From Apus apus (taxonomy: Eukaryota > Chordata > Aves > Apodiformes > Apodidae), in assembly GCF_020740795.1 (NCBI RefSeq), contig NC_067290.1, positions 15,916,001-15,980,000 on the forward strand: a stretch of 64,000 nucleotides of DNA, given 5' to 3'. The first letter of the stretch is position 1. Every line of letters begins with the position of its first letter. Shown here one piece after another: positions 1 through 13,376 of the stretch. Both the position numbers and the translations under genes were made by a program. A model generated the notes under the pieces. It ran no database searches. It had not been told where the DNA came from and was given only the letters and a program-made list of their open reading frames with translations.

Positions 1-1009
1 CAGGGGAATGTTTTAAATCCCCCAAATGGGGCTTTGCAATGTAAGTCTTGTGGAAACATTCCTACTGAAACTGGATTATACAAACCTCTGCAAAGCATGG
101 ACTTGCTTTGAGGACATTGCCCACTCACTAGTCCAAGTCAACTGCTTGGTTACTGGTAAAAAAAGTTCAGGAACTTTCTGCATCCCCTTACCTCACTCCA
201 GGGTGAAATTTACCCCTTGAAAAGTGTTGCTGTGGCCTGTGAATCCTTTCATTTGTTCTTGAGTGATGGAAGTAAGTCTGACTCAGGATTTTAGGTGACT
301 TGGAGATCATGCAAGAGATTTCAGCCAGAAAGTTAAAATTCCCATATCAGATGGGCCAAGACAGGGGCTTTCTGTATGTGAGTTGCCTCAGAGGACGGCA
401 AGAGGAGAGCCTGTGGAAACGTCTTGTGAAGAAAGAATAAGTTAATATGTGCAGGGAAGAGAGGAAGGGAAAAAAAAGGATATGTGACAAATAATTTATT
501 AACATCCACAAAGATCTGAGAGAGGTCAGCATTCCGACTGCTGTAAAAGGAGTGTTCACCCTGAGTTTGTCCCTAGTGGGTGAGGGGCCATCCCTGTTCA
601 GGAAAGGTTAGTTAATGTGGGATGCAGTTGCCTTTGGATGTAATTTGAGGGGTCGGGTGGCCGAGGGTGTTGCAAGTTACAGAAAGGTCTTGCATTTGAG
701 GATACAGCCTCTGATCTCAACCTTTGCTCTCAGCTGCATCTGGGGTGGGGGAAGAGTTTAGCAGATGGCTTTAAAAGCTGAGCAGGTCACTGGCAGGGGA
801 GCCAGCAAGAGGAGTGACTCCAGGAGGGAAGTGCGAGTAGTGCCCACCTCTGCCGAAGGGAGAGCAGACCCACTGCGTGGCGGTCAGTCAGTCTGTGTGT
901 CTGGTGTGGTGGCTTGCTTGGCTTGAGGGCAACTTGGCACCAGGGACTCCTTGATCAGCAGGGCAACCTATGCTAGGCTTACTTTGGTTTTGTCATGGTG
1001 CTTTCAGCT

Positions 1010-1027
1010 AACAACAACAACAACAAT
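1010..1027. repeat. (AAC)n microsatellite
   Basis: About six AAC units are seen directly. A similar short AAC run occurs near 5088-5102. Confidence 0.8.
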
Positions 1028-1283
1028 CCCAACTGCGTTAAACAAACGCCGAAAATAATTGTATAGTCCAAGAATAGTCCCTGGTTGATTTGGTTATAGA
1101 ATGGAGGTGGTTGTGTATGTGAATTCCAAAAGACGAAAGTTCAAAAAATTAAGCTGGCAATACTATTTGGATTAAGATGTAAGGGCCTTGATTGTGCAAG
1201 AGACCTGGAATCCTGTATTTTGAAGTTGTTGATAGTAGCCTCAGCCAGTTTCCTAAAGAGGAGGGCAGAGCAGTGGAACAATT

Positions 1284-1360
1284 GTGTCCCTGCTCATAGC
1301 AGGGAGGTTGAAACCTGATGATCTTTAAGGTCCCTTCCAACCTTAACCATTCCACGATAA
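1284..1360 (+). mobile_element. CR1 LINE 3'-end fragment
   Basis: The + strand shows the CR1 tail pattern: CCCTGCTCATAGCAGGG, then GATGATCTTTAAGGTCCC and a CCATTC box. Only the last 80 or so bases are recognisable, so it is an old, truncated copy. Confidence 0.8.
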
Positions 1361-3023
1361 AGAAGATCCAGATGTGACCAATTAATGACTAAATCTAAAA
1401 AAGTAACAGGAATAAACCTGGAAGCTTATTGGGAATGGTGGATGGAGAAATGGGAAGTCCAGATGTGTATGACTTCACAAAAAGGAAACAGGGTGAAATG
1501 AGAAAGATCAGAAGTCAATTTGTGTCAGACCATGGCTGTGAAAAGGCAACTCTCAGGGTTTTCCTGAGAGGGAATAAAGGAGGAATAAACAGTTGCAATG
1601 TTCTCTGAGTAAACCAAAGACAAAATCTGTCAAAGATGAGATGATCTCAAAGAATTGAGAAATTTAATTCCGTGTACAATGCAACTGGAGAACAACAAAT
1701 TGAATGTAATGTCTCCATTCATTTAAATATGACCTGGAAAATCATGGGTTGGTAATTTTACTTGTGTTGTGTGGCAGTGCCTGAACAATCTTGAGGGGGA
1801 AAAGCCAGCATGGTCCTGTAAGTAAATGGACGTTGACATAAGTAAACAAGGGCTTTCCAGAGGACATGGAACAGTTTAGAGAACAGTTATTAAAAAAGGA
1901 AAATCAAACCTGAATAGAATTCCTTGAAGGGGATTGTGCAGAAGGAACTGCCACATGGTGACACATGGAAATTAAGAGCAAACCTGTAGAACAAAGCAAT
2001 TATAAAACAGAAGTGAATTAACTTGAGGTAAGTGTTTTGTCACTAGCAACAAAAAGTGGGAGGCTCTGGGATGATGCCTTTTATCCACAAAGGTGCAGGT
2101 GCAGCTACCAGGCACCCTTTCTGGTGGGACATACTGCTCTCCCTTCTTGTTTAATGCCTTGACAAGAGGCTTGTGGATTAACTCCTGAGAGACACATAGG
2201 GTTCACTTAAAAAAAAAAAAATAAAATTTTTTTTTTAATCCTAATTTTATTTTAATGGCCAGGGAAAATGGGAAGAATGCAAATGAGTGAATGCCCTCTT
2301 TGATCCGTGCTGCTCCTGAGCATAATCTGCTAACCTGGCAGGCACTAGGCACAAGTGGAGTCGCTGCCCCTAAGTAGGAAGAAACTTCAGCCACTTTGCA
2401 AGCAGTTGTTTGCTTGTTCACTTGAGGGAAGTGAGTGGGCAAAAGAGCCTTGTCCCCCTGCAGAACAGGGGAGCTGGATGCTCTGTGGGGCCAATTGCCT
2501 GCTGCTCATGTCATGGGAATTTTTCTTTTAAGCAGGGATGACCTGAAATCCTAAGGTTTTCCACCCACATCTGAAAAATACAATGAAGCATTTACCCTAA
2601 AAAAGATACAACTGTGGCATCTGCGTCTCTCTGAGGGGACAAGCTGAGCAACCTTGACAGGGGCAATCTACAGAAGCCGTCTCCTGCAGTGAGACACTGA
2701 GCTACCAGCGGGATAGGGAGGAGGAAATGGAGGCATTAACCTCAGTTCTTAATGAGGTCTATCCCTGAACACTGAAGCCGTGGGAGTATTTTGAAGGTAT
2801 GTATTTAAAATATGAGTGGGAAGAGCGGGACATGATTATTGGTGAGAAAAGAGTGATTTTGGTTGTGTTCGTTTCAACAAAAAAAACTATTAAGAGCCAG
2901 AAAAAGATGAAGGCTTCAAGAGCTGGTAATCCTCTGTACCTCCAAATAATTTTACTACACTTTAATATGATGCCTGATTACACAATATGCATATGTAAAA
3001 CACACATATTCTTTGCTCTGCAG

Positions 3024-3064
3024 GACTCTGGGAAGTGGCTTTTGCTCTGAAACCTGGATTGACC
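3024..3064 (+). other. SLC16A7: 5' UTR part of exon A
   Basis: This is the short leader between the acceptor-like CTCTGCAG and the ATG of copy A. It contains no ATG. It implies at least one non-coding exon upstream whose position I cannot fix from the sequence. Confidence 0.55.
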
Positions 3065-3281
3065 ATGTCTCCTCCAGTGCCTTCAGACCTGGGCTATGTA
3101 CCCCCTGACGGCGGATGGGGGTGGGCAGTGGTGTTTGGAGCCTCCATCTCAGTTGGGTTTGCATATACTTTCCCCAAAGCTTTCACAATCTACTTTAAAG
3201 AGCTCCAGACTGTTTACAGCATCTCCTACAGCCAGATTGCCTGGATAACATCCATCATGTGTGCTACCACCTATGGAGGAG
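3065..3281 (+). CDS. SLC16A7: SLC16A7 alternative first coding exon A
   Basis: This exon encodes residues 1-72 plus the first base of codon 73. The ATG at 3065 has A at -3, and an acceptor-like border (pyrimidines then CAG at 3021-3023) lies 41 bases upstream, so 3024-3064 is probably 5' UTR. No in-frame ATG lies between that border and the chosen start. The N-terminus carries [11 protein letters not shown] at residues 10-20, TM1 at about 19-41, FPK with Lys38, Lys45 in the following loop, and the start of TM2 from about residue 58. Its numbering matches MCT1, where Lys38 is the known proton and substrate lysine. The exon ends GGAG|GTAAGT and joins in frame to 25957. It is a diverged duplicate of exon B (41 of 60 aligned residues the same) and lies outside any CpG island. 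An upstream non-coding exon may lie outside the window or end at GAAG|GTATGT near 2796; neither is certain. No disabling change is seen. Confidence 0.88.
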
Positions 3282-6200
3282 GTAAGTGATGCAAGATTGT
3301 ATCTTTCTTTGGAAAAGAGGGGATCAGATCTCTACTCCAGAAGGGGAGGGGAGAGTATATATTTGTTTGAGAATGTTCTTGGAAAGCTTTTACTGCAAGT
3401 TGGGTGCTCTGTTTTCTGATGATGTACATTGGCAGAACAGTGAAGATCATTACTGCTGAGTATTTAATTGACAACATCTATGATGTCACCAATTCTTGTT
3501 ATTTCATCAGAAATTGTGTTATGTGTGGGTGGAGTCTTGGCCATGGTGGAATTATTTGAGTCTTGGACAGTTATTTCTGCATATTTAGTATTGTGCTTTT
3601 CATTCTTTTCACATTCTTGGCTTTCTTTTTGAATCAAGAAATGTATTTCTTGCACGCTTGGTGGAAACTTGAAACCTGCAGTATTGCTGATGACCTGCCG
3701 TGGTAACATGCACATAACTCTTGAGATAGTCTGTTTTTAAAGATTCCCTATTTCTGTTGCTAAAATCTTGCTGTGAGTCATTATTAAGGGATAATTTGTT
3801 TTGGAATTCTCTCTGCAGAGTCTTTCTGAAAGGACAAATGTATCTGTTGTTTCCTTCAAGGTAGAACGTTCATTGAGTACTTGTCCCTCAGCTGCAAAAG
3901 TTGCTGTTGTAAAAGGCTGTGGGAAGGTTTTGCTTGTCCCCGTAATTAAATCACCACGTGGATGTTCTCAGAGGGATGTTTGTTAGAGATACTGATGCTA
4001 GGTATCAGGCTGCCACTTTGATCTGAGGAGCTGGTGTGTATTTTGCTATTAATGGTTAGGAGAGCACCATTTGCTTTTAGGTTGCTGGTTCCTGTGAGGT
4101 GCAGCTGCTGGGGTTATTGCTGGGCTCTCCGCAGACTCTTGGTTCTTCTTAGATTGTTTAGCAGGGGTGAAATGTAAAAGGATTAATGCTTAAGAACACA
4201 AGAATAGCCAGCACTGACTCAGATCTACCTAAGCCTGTGCTCCTTCTCAAACAAGGTCAGTGACACAGGCTTTGGGAAAGACTATTACAAACAAGTCATA
4301 GGTGGAGGGACCTTCTCGGTACCTCCTCACTTTCATGATGGTGTGGTTTGGAGGCTTCCTAGGTCACACTACAAATGTCAGGGTACACCCTGTGTACAGA
4401 AGTCACCCACACCCAACTCATGTACTTAAGGAACTGGTTTTACTTGGCAATAAAAAAAGAGCTGTTTTGTCATCCAATATGGGATGGATTAAGGTGAAAG
4501 GAGAACATTTCTACAAGGCTGACCTGGGACTTGGAGCAGCAATACATGTCCCTCTGTCAGTGCCCTGAGCAATGCCTGGTACCCTGTGGACAACCGTGTC
4601 TTGACTCTGCTGACAACTCATGCATAGTGTTATTGAGTGATTTCCAAGATGACTACATGCCTTGGAAAGCTGTTACAGAGTAAAACTTCTGGTTTCAATC
4701 ACTGATCCTCCTCTTCTTTGCATAGAGACCTTTTTGAAGCCTTATTGCTGCAGAGCTGTCATGGTAAGGGACAGCCACATGTTCAAGAACTCAACTTTCC
4801 CAGGTGGCCCATGTAACAGCAGAAGGGTGTCTGCATAGGCAGGATGATACAAGATGCTGTGAATCAAGACAAATTTCCCTTTTCAGCACTGCATTTACCT
4901 TTATGGAGACTTTGGGCTAAGGAAGTGCTGGCATGGGGGTCCTGCCTGTCCCACCTTTCCTGGCATTTCACAAGCACTTGTATTTATTGCTGCAAGGGCA
5001 CCTTTCCTCCCTGGGGAGTCTGTCCCGTGGTGTGGTAGCTGCTGCTCTTCCCCTTTAAATCACTGTGGCATCAGGGTTAAAAAGCCACAACAACAACAAC
5101 AAAAACCCTGTGGAAGAAACAAACCTTGAAATAAAAGTCTTAGGAAGATTCCCTGTGTAATGATTATATATTCTTCTAGAATTAAGGAAGGTCAATTATC
5201 TCCTCTGTTCTTGCAAATGATTAATAATTCTAAATATTTCCCTGTCATGTTCTCATCCTTCGGTTTTTATTTCTAGTAAATGGTCTTGACATCTCCATAG
5301 ATCTGAAAGCAGCAGCATGCCAGTAGTAATAGAAGAGAGAATGGCAGTAATAGCAGATTTAGGAGCTTCATCTCAGGGAATAAATATCTTTGAGTGCTTA
5401 AGTAATCAAATACTCAGTTTGATCTTCCTTTCAGCTATACCAACATAAATCTAGAGCCATTCTTATAGCATCCAGTGAAGCTGCTGTTGTGTTTGGGAGA
5501 GGAGTAGAACACCAGCAAAGCTTGCTAGAGTGGTTGAGGGCATACAGGGGATCCCTTCAGGGAGAATGATGCCTTTAAACTCCAGCTTTAGTTTTACAGT
5601 GTCCAGAAATGCTGCAGCTGACTGTGTACAAAGTGGTCTTTCAGGACAGCATGTGTTTTCTTTGCACTAGAGAAATTCAATTTTAAAAAAAACAGCTTCA
5701 ACAAAAATTAACTTTGAATATTGTTTCTGGGTAAAAGCTTGGCTGCCCTAAAGTCAGCAGGCACCTTGCCATTGGCTTTAGCAGAGCCAGGATTTCATCT
5801 TTCAGCTGCAAAGTTTGATCTGCTGCTTTACAGTGCTGGAAGCCCAGCAAATTTCAGCCTGAGCACAGCATTTAGAGAACTGAATGAAATTTTAGAAATC
5901 AATTCTGTGTCAATTTCCCAAAGGTCTCCAAGAATGTTAAGTGATGGGGTGCCCCGTAAAGATGTCCTAGATAACAGGTGAATCTTTGAAGCCTGTCTTG
6001 TGAGGAGTGATTTCTGTGGCACTTTGGGGGCTTGGGAAGGTCAGTCTGTAAAGCCAGGATTACAGCAAGCTTGAACAAATACTACACTTGGACCAAAAGT
6101 CTCCGCGTTTTGATCTTGTGGGGTGACATGGATGCACAGTGTCAACAGTTCAACAAGCTCCTAAAGAACAACCTGTGTAAGACCTTGAAAGTTAATACTA

Positions 6201-9200
6201 AAGCATCGTCCTTGATCCACTGGACAATGGTCAGCCAGAAGGGCAAAGCAGCACAGAAAATGCAGGCACAGGAGCCTGGCTGAGTTTACCTACAGAAATA
6301 TTGTAGGTTGCATCACCCTGTGCTAAGGGCACAGAGGCCTGATCAGCCTCCAGGGGTGTTATACCCAGCTAGCCACACTGCCTGATTCATACACTAATGT
6401 CTTCCCATGCTGGATTCTGTTTCTTGATTCCCTATCTCAGTGTTTAACTGAATTTGAAAGGCAGTGAAAGAGCTTGCTGGGTTTCCTCCACCCCATGAGG
6501 AGGAGCTGGTTAGGTGCAGAGCGGTTACAGACTTTCTCGTGCAGTCCTGCTTCCCACCCTGTCCCTTGCAGTGTCCAGCAGCCCCACTGGTGATGGGACC
6601 TGTGACTTACCAGCCAAAACTGGCCTCTGTTCAGGACATCCTTGTCCTTGAAACAAATAGGTGCCCTGCATATATACAGCAACCAGCAGTCCCTGCTCCC
6701 AGAACACTACAGTCCCAGAGGAAGATTTCTCTGGGGAACTCACATCAAGAGCAGAAGCCCTCCTGGAGTTACAATCAATCAACACAACAGTTTCATTTGA
6801 TGGGGAAAAAAACCCCAACAAGGGCCAAGCTACCTCTTTATGATAATTTTCTGCAGCTTTAGTACTATGATCTGCAAACAGTGGTGTCCCAGAGACTACC
6901 TGCAAACTGGTGTGATGTCCCCCTGTCCCCAGGATGATGACCTGCAATCTAGGCTGAGATAACATTGTGGAACTCCAGCTTTTTGCTGTTCTGGAGTGGG
7001 AATTGCTCTTCATGGTGACCCTGTAACATCTCTCCTCTCTCAAGCATCAGAGAGTTTAATGACATCTAAAGTCCCCCACTTTGCTGAATCGTTATTCGTG
7101 TAGCCCTAAGGTGGGTAATCCTCTTTCTGTCCTGCTAACAACTACTTGAGAATTTATTTGTGTCAGGACAGCCTTGGAGTTGGGCTGGAGACAGCAGTGG
7201 CCTTCTTCTGGATGCAGCTGTGTGCCAGCTGCCTGGGGCCATTCCTTAGAGAAGATACTTGTGAAGGGGCTGAATGTGTTTGGACTCTGCAGCCACAATT
7301 TACTGGATTAGTTTTGACAGTCTAAGCAGGAGATCTTTGCTGAAATGAATATGGGAACTCTTACAGGGATATTTTCATCAGAAGCTACAGGAGACCTGTG
7401 GGCTTGGTGAAGGTGAGCCAAAGCCCACTTACATGGAGGGTACATCTACCACCTGGAAACTGTTTGCAAGCTGTGATTTTGTGGAGATCATTCAGGGTGA
7501 AAAATACAGTAGAAGAGCATCATAAGCAAACAGGTCTGAGATGCTTAGCAGGCTTCCTGGGGAATGTGTTTTGGTAATTCAAGAGCAGACACTGCTCTTG
7601 GAAACAACTCCAAGGATTTAAGTGGTCATTGCTTTTCTACTACATTACCACCACTTCACATCTTCCCAAGTGAAGGGATGCATGGGAACACAGGAAAATA
7701 ATTATTTTAGGTAAAATTTGGATTATGAAGTGACTTTAAGTGTGTGTGAAGTGACTGGCTGAAAGTGGTAGGAGGTGGAGGAAGCTGCTGCTTCTGTTTC
7801 TGGTGTAAGCAGGTATCCCTGGAGGGATGAGCTACTCCATGACAGCATTGGGGATTTGCAGGGTGGTGCCTGTGTGACACAGTTGGTGTTTACCAGGGCT
7901 TCCCATCCTTAACAGGGCAGAAATGCAAGTGCTTTATTTTTTGTGTGTGCTTTTGTTGCAAAGTAAAAACAAGTAGGCAAAGAAGGAAAGGCAAACTGGA
8001 ATAAGATGGGCTATAGCACTAATTTTACTCTCACAGCTCTAAAGTGCCTTTCTTCACTATGTGTTTACCTTGAGCAAAAATGTATGAACTTGTTATCCTG
8101 TGGTGAAACCTTACAGCAAGGAAAACAAGGCAGAAGTCTGGGAGTGGAGAGGCACAGGGTGGAAAGGCAGAGATTTCCCTCTGCACACAGTGTCCTCCAA
8201 TAAAGGCCCTCATTTATTTTCAGTACAAATGAAAGAGTGACCTGCTCTGGCTAATGTGTAATTACACCTTCAACACAACCTTCTGCCCCAGCTGTTTGTT
8301 CACTCATGTTTGCATGCACAATCTGAAATGCCACCAGGCTCTGCATTCAGCAGTGTTTGAAAAAAAAACAAAACACAACCAACCAACAACCATGTTATTT
8401 GTTCTAATTTTCAGTCATTCAGAGCTTGGCATAGCCAGGCTTCTGCCATAAAAGTTAATAGCTAAATTGTTGATTCATCTTTGAATACTTCAACCATGTT
8501 ATTTTTCCCTTTCTATACAGTCATTTTCCAAATAGAACAGAGAAAGATCCTACTGGGGTTAAAATGTAAATGAGCTGAAGATGCAATCACAAAGGAAAAA
8601 TTTGTTTCAATTCCCCAGTGAAAACATTTCAGTTATTAGGTTGAGATTAATTGTAGCCATCTTTTTACCAGCACAAATGTTTTGGTTTGCGCTGCTGATT
8701 AAACTCCTGCAAAACAGGGGAAAAACAAGAAGTGATGTCACTGCTGAGTTTATTTTATCATCTCCAAGAAATCAGCACATCCAGCAGCAGCACTTCATGC
8801 ACCTGGTTGGTCTGACAGCAAGGACGCAGAACTGGAGCCATCTAAGAGGTTTGTTGGCTCTGGAGAGAGTTATTTCATGTTGCATGAATCTCTCTGCCTG
8901 CCTGGCCTCTGCACTGTTAATACCAGGGCTTAGCAAAAAGCAAGTTTGACATTTCATAACTTTCTGTTTTGACCTCTCCTTGATCCCCTTGTGAAACATT
9001 ATGCAGTGGGAAGCGGAGCCATGATGCTCTGCCAGTGTCCTGGGCGGGTCCTGGCAGCACCGACATCCCTTGGCTCCATCTGGTGTCACCCCACTGCCAG
9101 GCACAGGGACACAGGGGGCTTGTGGCTCTCCCTGCAGCAGAGCATCTCACATGACTGGAGAGAGGCTGAATGGAAACTAAAAGTCCCCCCAAAACAGCCA

Positions 9201-12200
9201 TGGGGGGCTGTCAAGGGATGCAATTGATTGTGCTTGACCCACGTGCCCCATTTGGGGCACACGTGGGTGCCATGGTGGGGTGCTGCCTGCATCCCTCCTA
9301 TTGCTCAGCATCCAAGGAGCTGCTAGGCAGAGGTAGTTTTCCTTTAATTAAAACCTTGAGCATGAAAATATTAGTGGTAAATCCCTGAGTGCTGGAGGTC
9401 TTGTGGCTAAACACTGAGGAATGTGTCGTATCAGCCCAGTCATGCTCAGCTGTGAGGGCAGGGGGGGATCCGGGCAACTCTGCACCCGCCGGGCAGGGAA
9501 CTATTTACCTGTCCCCAGGCTTGCCTGTCATGATTGCAGCTGGGTGGGGTCCAGAATTTTTGCTGAATTCAACCCTTTTCCCAAATAATAATAATCTATA
9601 TTACTATGCATTGATCCCATGGAAAAAGTTAAGAATATTATGAGGAACATAAATGTGTGTGTTTGGTTTTGGAGGACTGGGGTATCTCTCCCTAAGACCA
9701 ATCACGCTGTGTACAGGAAAGGTACCACATCCCAGGCCATGGGTTTTGCAGAAAATTGGTGCTTGTAATCTCATTCATTAATTCAGAAGCTCCTTTTTAA
9801 CTGGTGTTATGGATTGGGTTTCACTGCTGATGTTTTTCACGAGCAAACGGAAAATGACAACAGAATAGTTTTGAGAAATGTGGGTGTGTCCTAGAAGTGA
9901 CAATCCCAGATGCTTTAAAGAAGAATTTGCCTCTTTAGGTCCTCACCCGCTGCTGTTTTCATGCAGCAGAGCTAGGTATGGATACATTTTTTTTATGTGG
10001 AAGTAATTTCTAAAGCCTTTAATTGACTTTAAAAGATTCAATGAAGGAAAAACACCTTTGGGGTTATAAAGTCATAGCTCTTACCTTTGGCTGCAAGAAA
10101 ATGCTTTGCATAAAAGGCTTCAAACAGAATTCTTTCCAAATACCAAAGTACTCTACTGAGAATAAACAGAAATGCTTTCTATTCTCAGGAGAGAACAGTT
10201 TTCCCCCCTTTTCTTTTTAGGAAAAGAAAAAACACTCAAATTGTCAACACTAGTCCCTTTTTTTGGTGAGCTTATATTTTAAATATTGTTCATTAAACCT
10301 TGGGCTTCGATAAGTGAAGGACACTGATTTAAAAACCACATTTTAAACTAGCTGTGGGAACTGTCACAGAAAGCTTTGCAAAGATTGGAAAATGGGCCCT
10401 TCTGGGGAGAGAGGAAGAGTTTCAGGTTCTGCCTTGTTCCTGGCCTCTTTTCCTGCTTTGCCCTTCTTCTTTCAACAGCTCTGTAGTGGAGCACTGGGAA
10501 TACAATAGCAGCTGCTTATTTATGTGGAGGGCTGTGATAGGGAAATGAGTCAATTGAAAAGGTATTTTGCAATTTTAATCAATTTTGTTGCCGCTTGCCA
10601 GCAAATTAAAAAACCTGCCCTCCAGGAAGCGTCTGCTCTCTGTGGATGAGTAAGCAGAGCCCAGCCCCGGGGGAGCCTGTGCTGCCGAAATGGAGGGGGA
10701 GCACTCACGTAGGCAGCTCCTGTGAGATCACCCCAAGTCTCCCCAGATTGCTAGGAAGTCCTTTTCGACCTCTGGAGCCCAGGATTCCTGCTGTCACTCC
10801 CACCCTCTGCCCTCAGGCTGTTGTGCTTTGTGAGCATCTCTTCAGAGCAGCGACAGGACAGCAAAGACTATTGGGTTTCAGACATCCTTAGGAACCGTTT
10901 GTTTTCTCCCAGTATCTCCTGCTGAAGCTGGTTTCCTGCTCCAGTTTAGAATTTGTCACCAGTTCTATGAACATCTACCCAGAAGGTGTCACACCAGGGT
11001 TTGCTGCAGAGGCCACTCTTCAGCATTACACCAATATCAGTGTTTTTGCAGAAGAAAACTCCCATCTTCCAGCTCAGGTCATGGCTGGAGTTGTAGTTGC
11101 TTCTTCATCCCTCTGCTCCCAGGGGTTTACATCTGCCCTTCCCTCTGCACTGCTGCTAAGGGTGTGCTGAAGTTCAGTCTCAGGTGTGTTTATTTAGATT
11201 TGAGCCAGTATTTTATTTTTGGCTGAACACAGAAAACAGCTGCTGAAACAAACTTCATTCCTGTTAATCAGAAAAACTCCCCTAATCCAAACCCTCATCA
11301 CTCTGTAGGAAAATAAAGGAAAACATCACTTCATTCAGTTGCCAACAGGGTTTTTGTGCTGGAGAGACTTTTCTTGTCGCCAGTGATGGCAGAGTGCCTG
11401 CCCCTGCACCCTGTGCATCTTACAGACATGTTGTAAGGGGATCTTTAAAGCTCTAGATTAACTGTGCCAGGAAAACTTTTGAGTGAGGCACCGATTTTTT
11501 CCCCTATCTCTGTTATTACTTAATTGTGTATGTAGAAGAATGGGATTTACAGTAACACAGGGTCTGTTTTGGAGTATAGGAGGGTGGGTGGAAGTAAGGA
11601 GGAGGGGAGCTCCTCATTTCATCAGAGACTGACGTATTTGTACCCAAACCAGATGTGAAAATCGTGTTGTTAATTCCAAATTAGGGAAGCAATGCCTCTC
11701 TGGACCAGCAAGGTGTGTGGCCCTGTTCCTTGGGAAGGGAAGAGCTGTGCACAGACCTGGAAGGTTGTGAGATGGGACAGTGTCAAAGCCTTATGGAGTC
11801 CAGAGGTTTGCTCTTTCCTGGATTATCTGGGAAGGGCTCCTGGCACCCCCAATACAGGGGCTGTGGGCAGGCTGGGATCTTCTGGTTAAGGAGAGAGGTC
11901 CCTGTGGCATTACCACATGGGGACTCTTCTGCTCAAAAAGAAGGGGAGGAAAGGAAAATGTGAACAGCAGCAGTTTTTAAATACAGATTTTGAAAACAGC
12001 TAATTTCCACACACCTAACGAGAGCAACTTGTTTGTTGAATGCTAGGTTCTCTTTCCTGCAAACTGACTGCAGCCTCCTGGGAGTTTTGGGAAGGGTTGT
12101 TGTGAGCCTTAACATGCTGAGATGGCAAGGGGAAATGGAAGCTCTTTTAGGGGCAGGGGGAAGAAAGGGCTGGGTTTGCAGTGGAGGTAGTGTAGCTGGT

Positions 12201-12724
12201 TTGTATGAAAAATCTATTTAGCCGAAATGAGTCGTAAAATCTGCCCAAACCATAGCTCCGTCTTCGTGGTTAGCCAAGGAGGGAAGAAGGTCTCCCTCTC
12301 CCGGGAGGCTGGAGGCAGAGCAGGAGGTGACAGGGCACTGACACTCGCCTGCCACCTCCGTATGCATTTCCCTAAAATTGGGGCCGGAAGGGCAGGTGGC
12401 TGAATTCCTCCAAGACCAGAGGGCTGTTACTGAAGCAAGAGCGAGGCAAAGGTGAGCAAGATGCAGGGCTGGCGGGGGAGCTGCAGCTTCCCAGCAAGAG
12501 CAAACACTGCTCAAGTTTCCCTAAACGGACTTCAGTGCGGGAACTTAGAGTATACAGCCAACTGGTGAACGTGAAGACCAGGTGGGCAGCTGCAGGAGCC
12601 TGCAGAGGTGTGGTGGTAGGGACAGGAGAGCAGCCCGCCGCTTTGTGAGGAGGAGAAAAGAGCTGGGATGCTGGTGGAAGCACAGTGGGGAAAAACGTTT
12701 CTATTTAAATAACTGAGGCTGGTT
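3282..12724 (+). other. SLC16A7: Intron after exon A, before the CpG island
   Basis: No supported gene is seen. Short ORFs (for example around 6464-7043, both strands) lack recognisable domains. A palindrome with two CACGTG E-boxes lies at 9237-9268. The rest is ordinary intron. Confidence 0.7.
9237..9268. promoter_or_regulatory. Palindrome with paired CACGTG E-boxes
   Basis: ACCCACGTGCCCCA is followed after a two- to four-base centre by its reverse complement interrupted by one extra AC. CACGTG occurs at 9240-9245 and 9260-9265. CACGTG is the site for bHLH factors such as USF, MYC/MAX and CLOCK/BMAL1. Activity is not shown by the sequence alone. Confidence 0.45.
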
Positions 12725-13339
12725 TAATTAAATTCCGCGGGGTGGCTGGGTGCTGCTGCTGCCTGCCGCCGCGCGTTGGCTTGGGGGGGCGAGGGAAAAC
12801 AAGGGAGGGAAAGGGAAAAGCAGCGAGGAACGTAAACCCCGAAGGAGGTTTCGTCTGTGCCCCGGGGCGGGGTGAGCCGGGCCGGGCTCTGGGGCGGTGC
12901 GGGCGGATCCCCGGGCCCGGCCCCTCCGACCCGCCGTATTCCGGGGACTGCGGGGCCGCAGGTGGGTGCTGCGGGGGCTGCGGGGCCCGGTGCGGGGAGG
13001 ATCGGGGCTGTGAGGGGTGCTGAGCACACACGAGTGGGGCGATGCACCGGGTGGGAGCCGCGGTTTCTGATCTTAGCCACCTCCTCGGGGCACATTTGGC
13101 ACCGTCCCGCTCTGCCCCCCAGCCCAGCACGGGCGCCCGGAGACACCGTCGTACATGACGTGCAGCTGATGTTCTTTGCACTGAGCGGCAACACGAAGCG
13201 GCAGGGCTGGAGGGCCAGATTCAAACCGAATAACTGGCTTGAAGCTGCTGTGCTGGGGCGATGCTGTCACCGCAGACGGGCGATCTGAGGGAGCAGCACC
13301 TCCGGGACTCACCCTGCCCCTTTGCCCTTTGTTTTTCAG

Positions 13340-13376
13340 GGTTTCCCGAGGAGCGCTGGGCTGGCACAGCCCGGTC
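13340..13376 (+). other. SLC16A7: 5' UTR part of exon B
   Basis: This is a leader of 37 bases between the acceptor and the ATG. It has no ATG. It contains a short stem-loop (GGGCTG, loop GCA, CAGCCC at 13358-13372) that ends four bases before the start codon. A non-coding upstream exon probably ends in the CpG island, for example at GCAG|GTGGGT (12961) or at the GTGAGC donor at 12872. Confidence 0.55.

Larger units (their letters stand above)
1..3023. other. Non-coding sequence upstream of exon A
   Basis: No gene is seen. It holds an AAC repeat (1010-1027), a CR1 scrap (1284-1360) and an A/T tract near 2208-2238. A GAAG|GTATGT donor-like site near 2796 could end a 5' UTR exon, but this is weak. 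It may be intron or promoter of the exon A transcript. Confidence 0.6.

Noticed and set aside
3035..3064. Upstream extension of the exon A start
   Set aside because: The in-frame extension begins at GTG, not ATG; the ATG at 3065 has a good context and matches family N-termini.
3065..3281. Exon A as a dead duplicate or retrocopy
   Set aside because: Its frame, start, lysine residues, donor and acceptor-like border are intact and it is bounded by intron sequence, so a functional alternative exon is the better reading, although expression is unproven.
6464..7043. Overlapping ORFs of 132 (+) and 172 (-) residues in intron A
   Set aside because: No recognisable domain, no hydrophobic or motif pattern, and no promoter or splice context. 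Chance open frames.
12705..13224. Long minus-strand ORFs of up to 166 residues over the CpG island
   Set aside because: They are proline- and arginine-rich in several overlapping frames, the expected by-product of GC-rich DNA with few stops, and show no domain or splice support.
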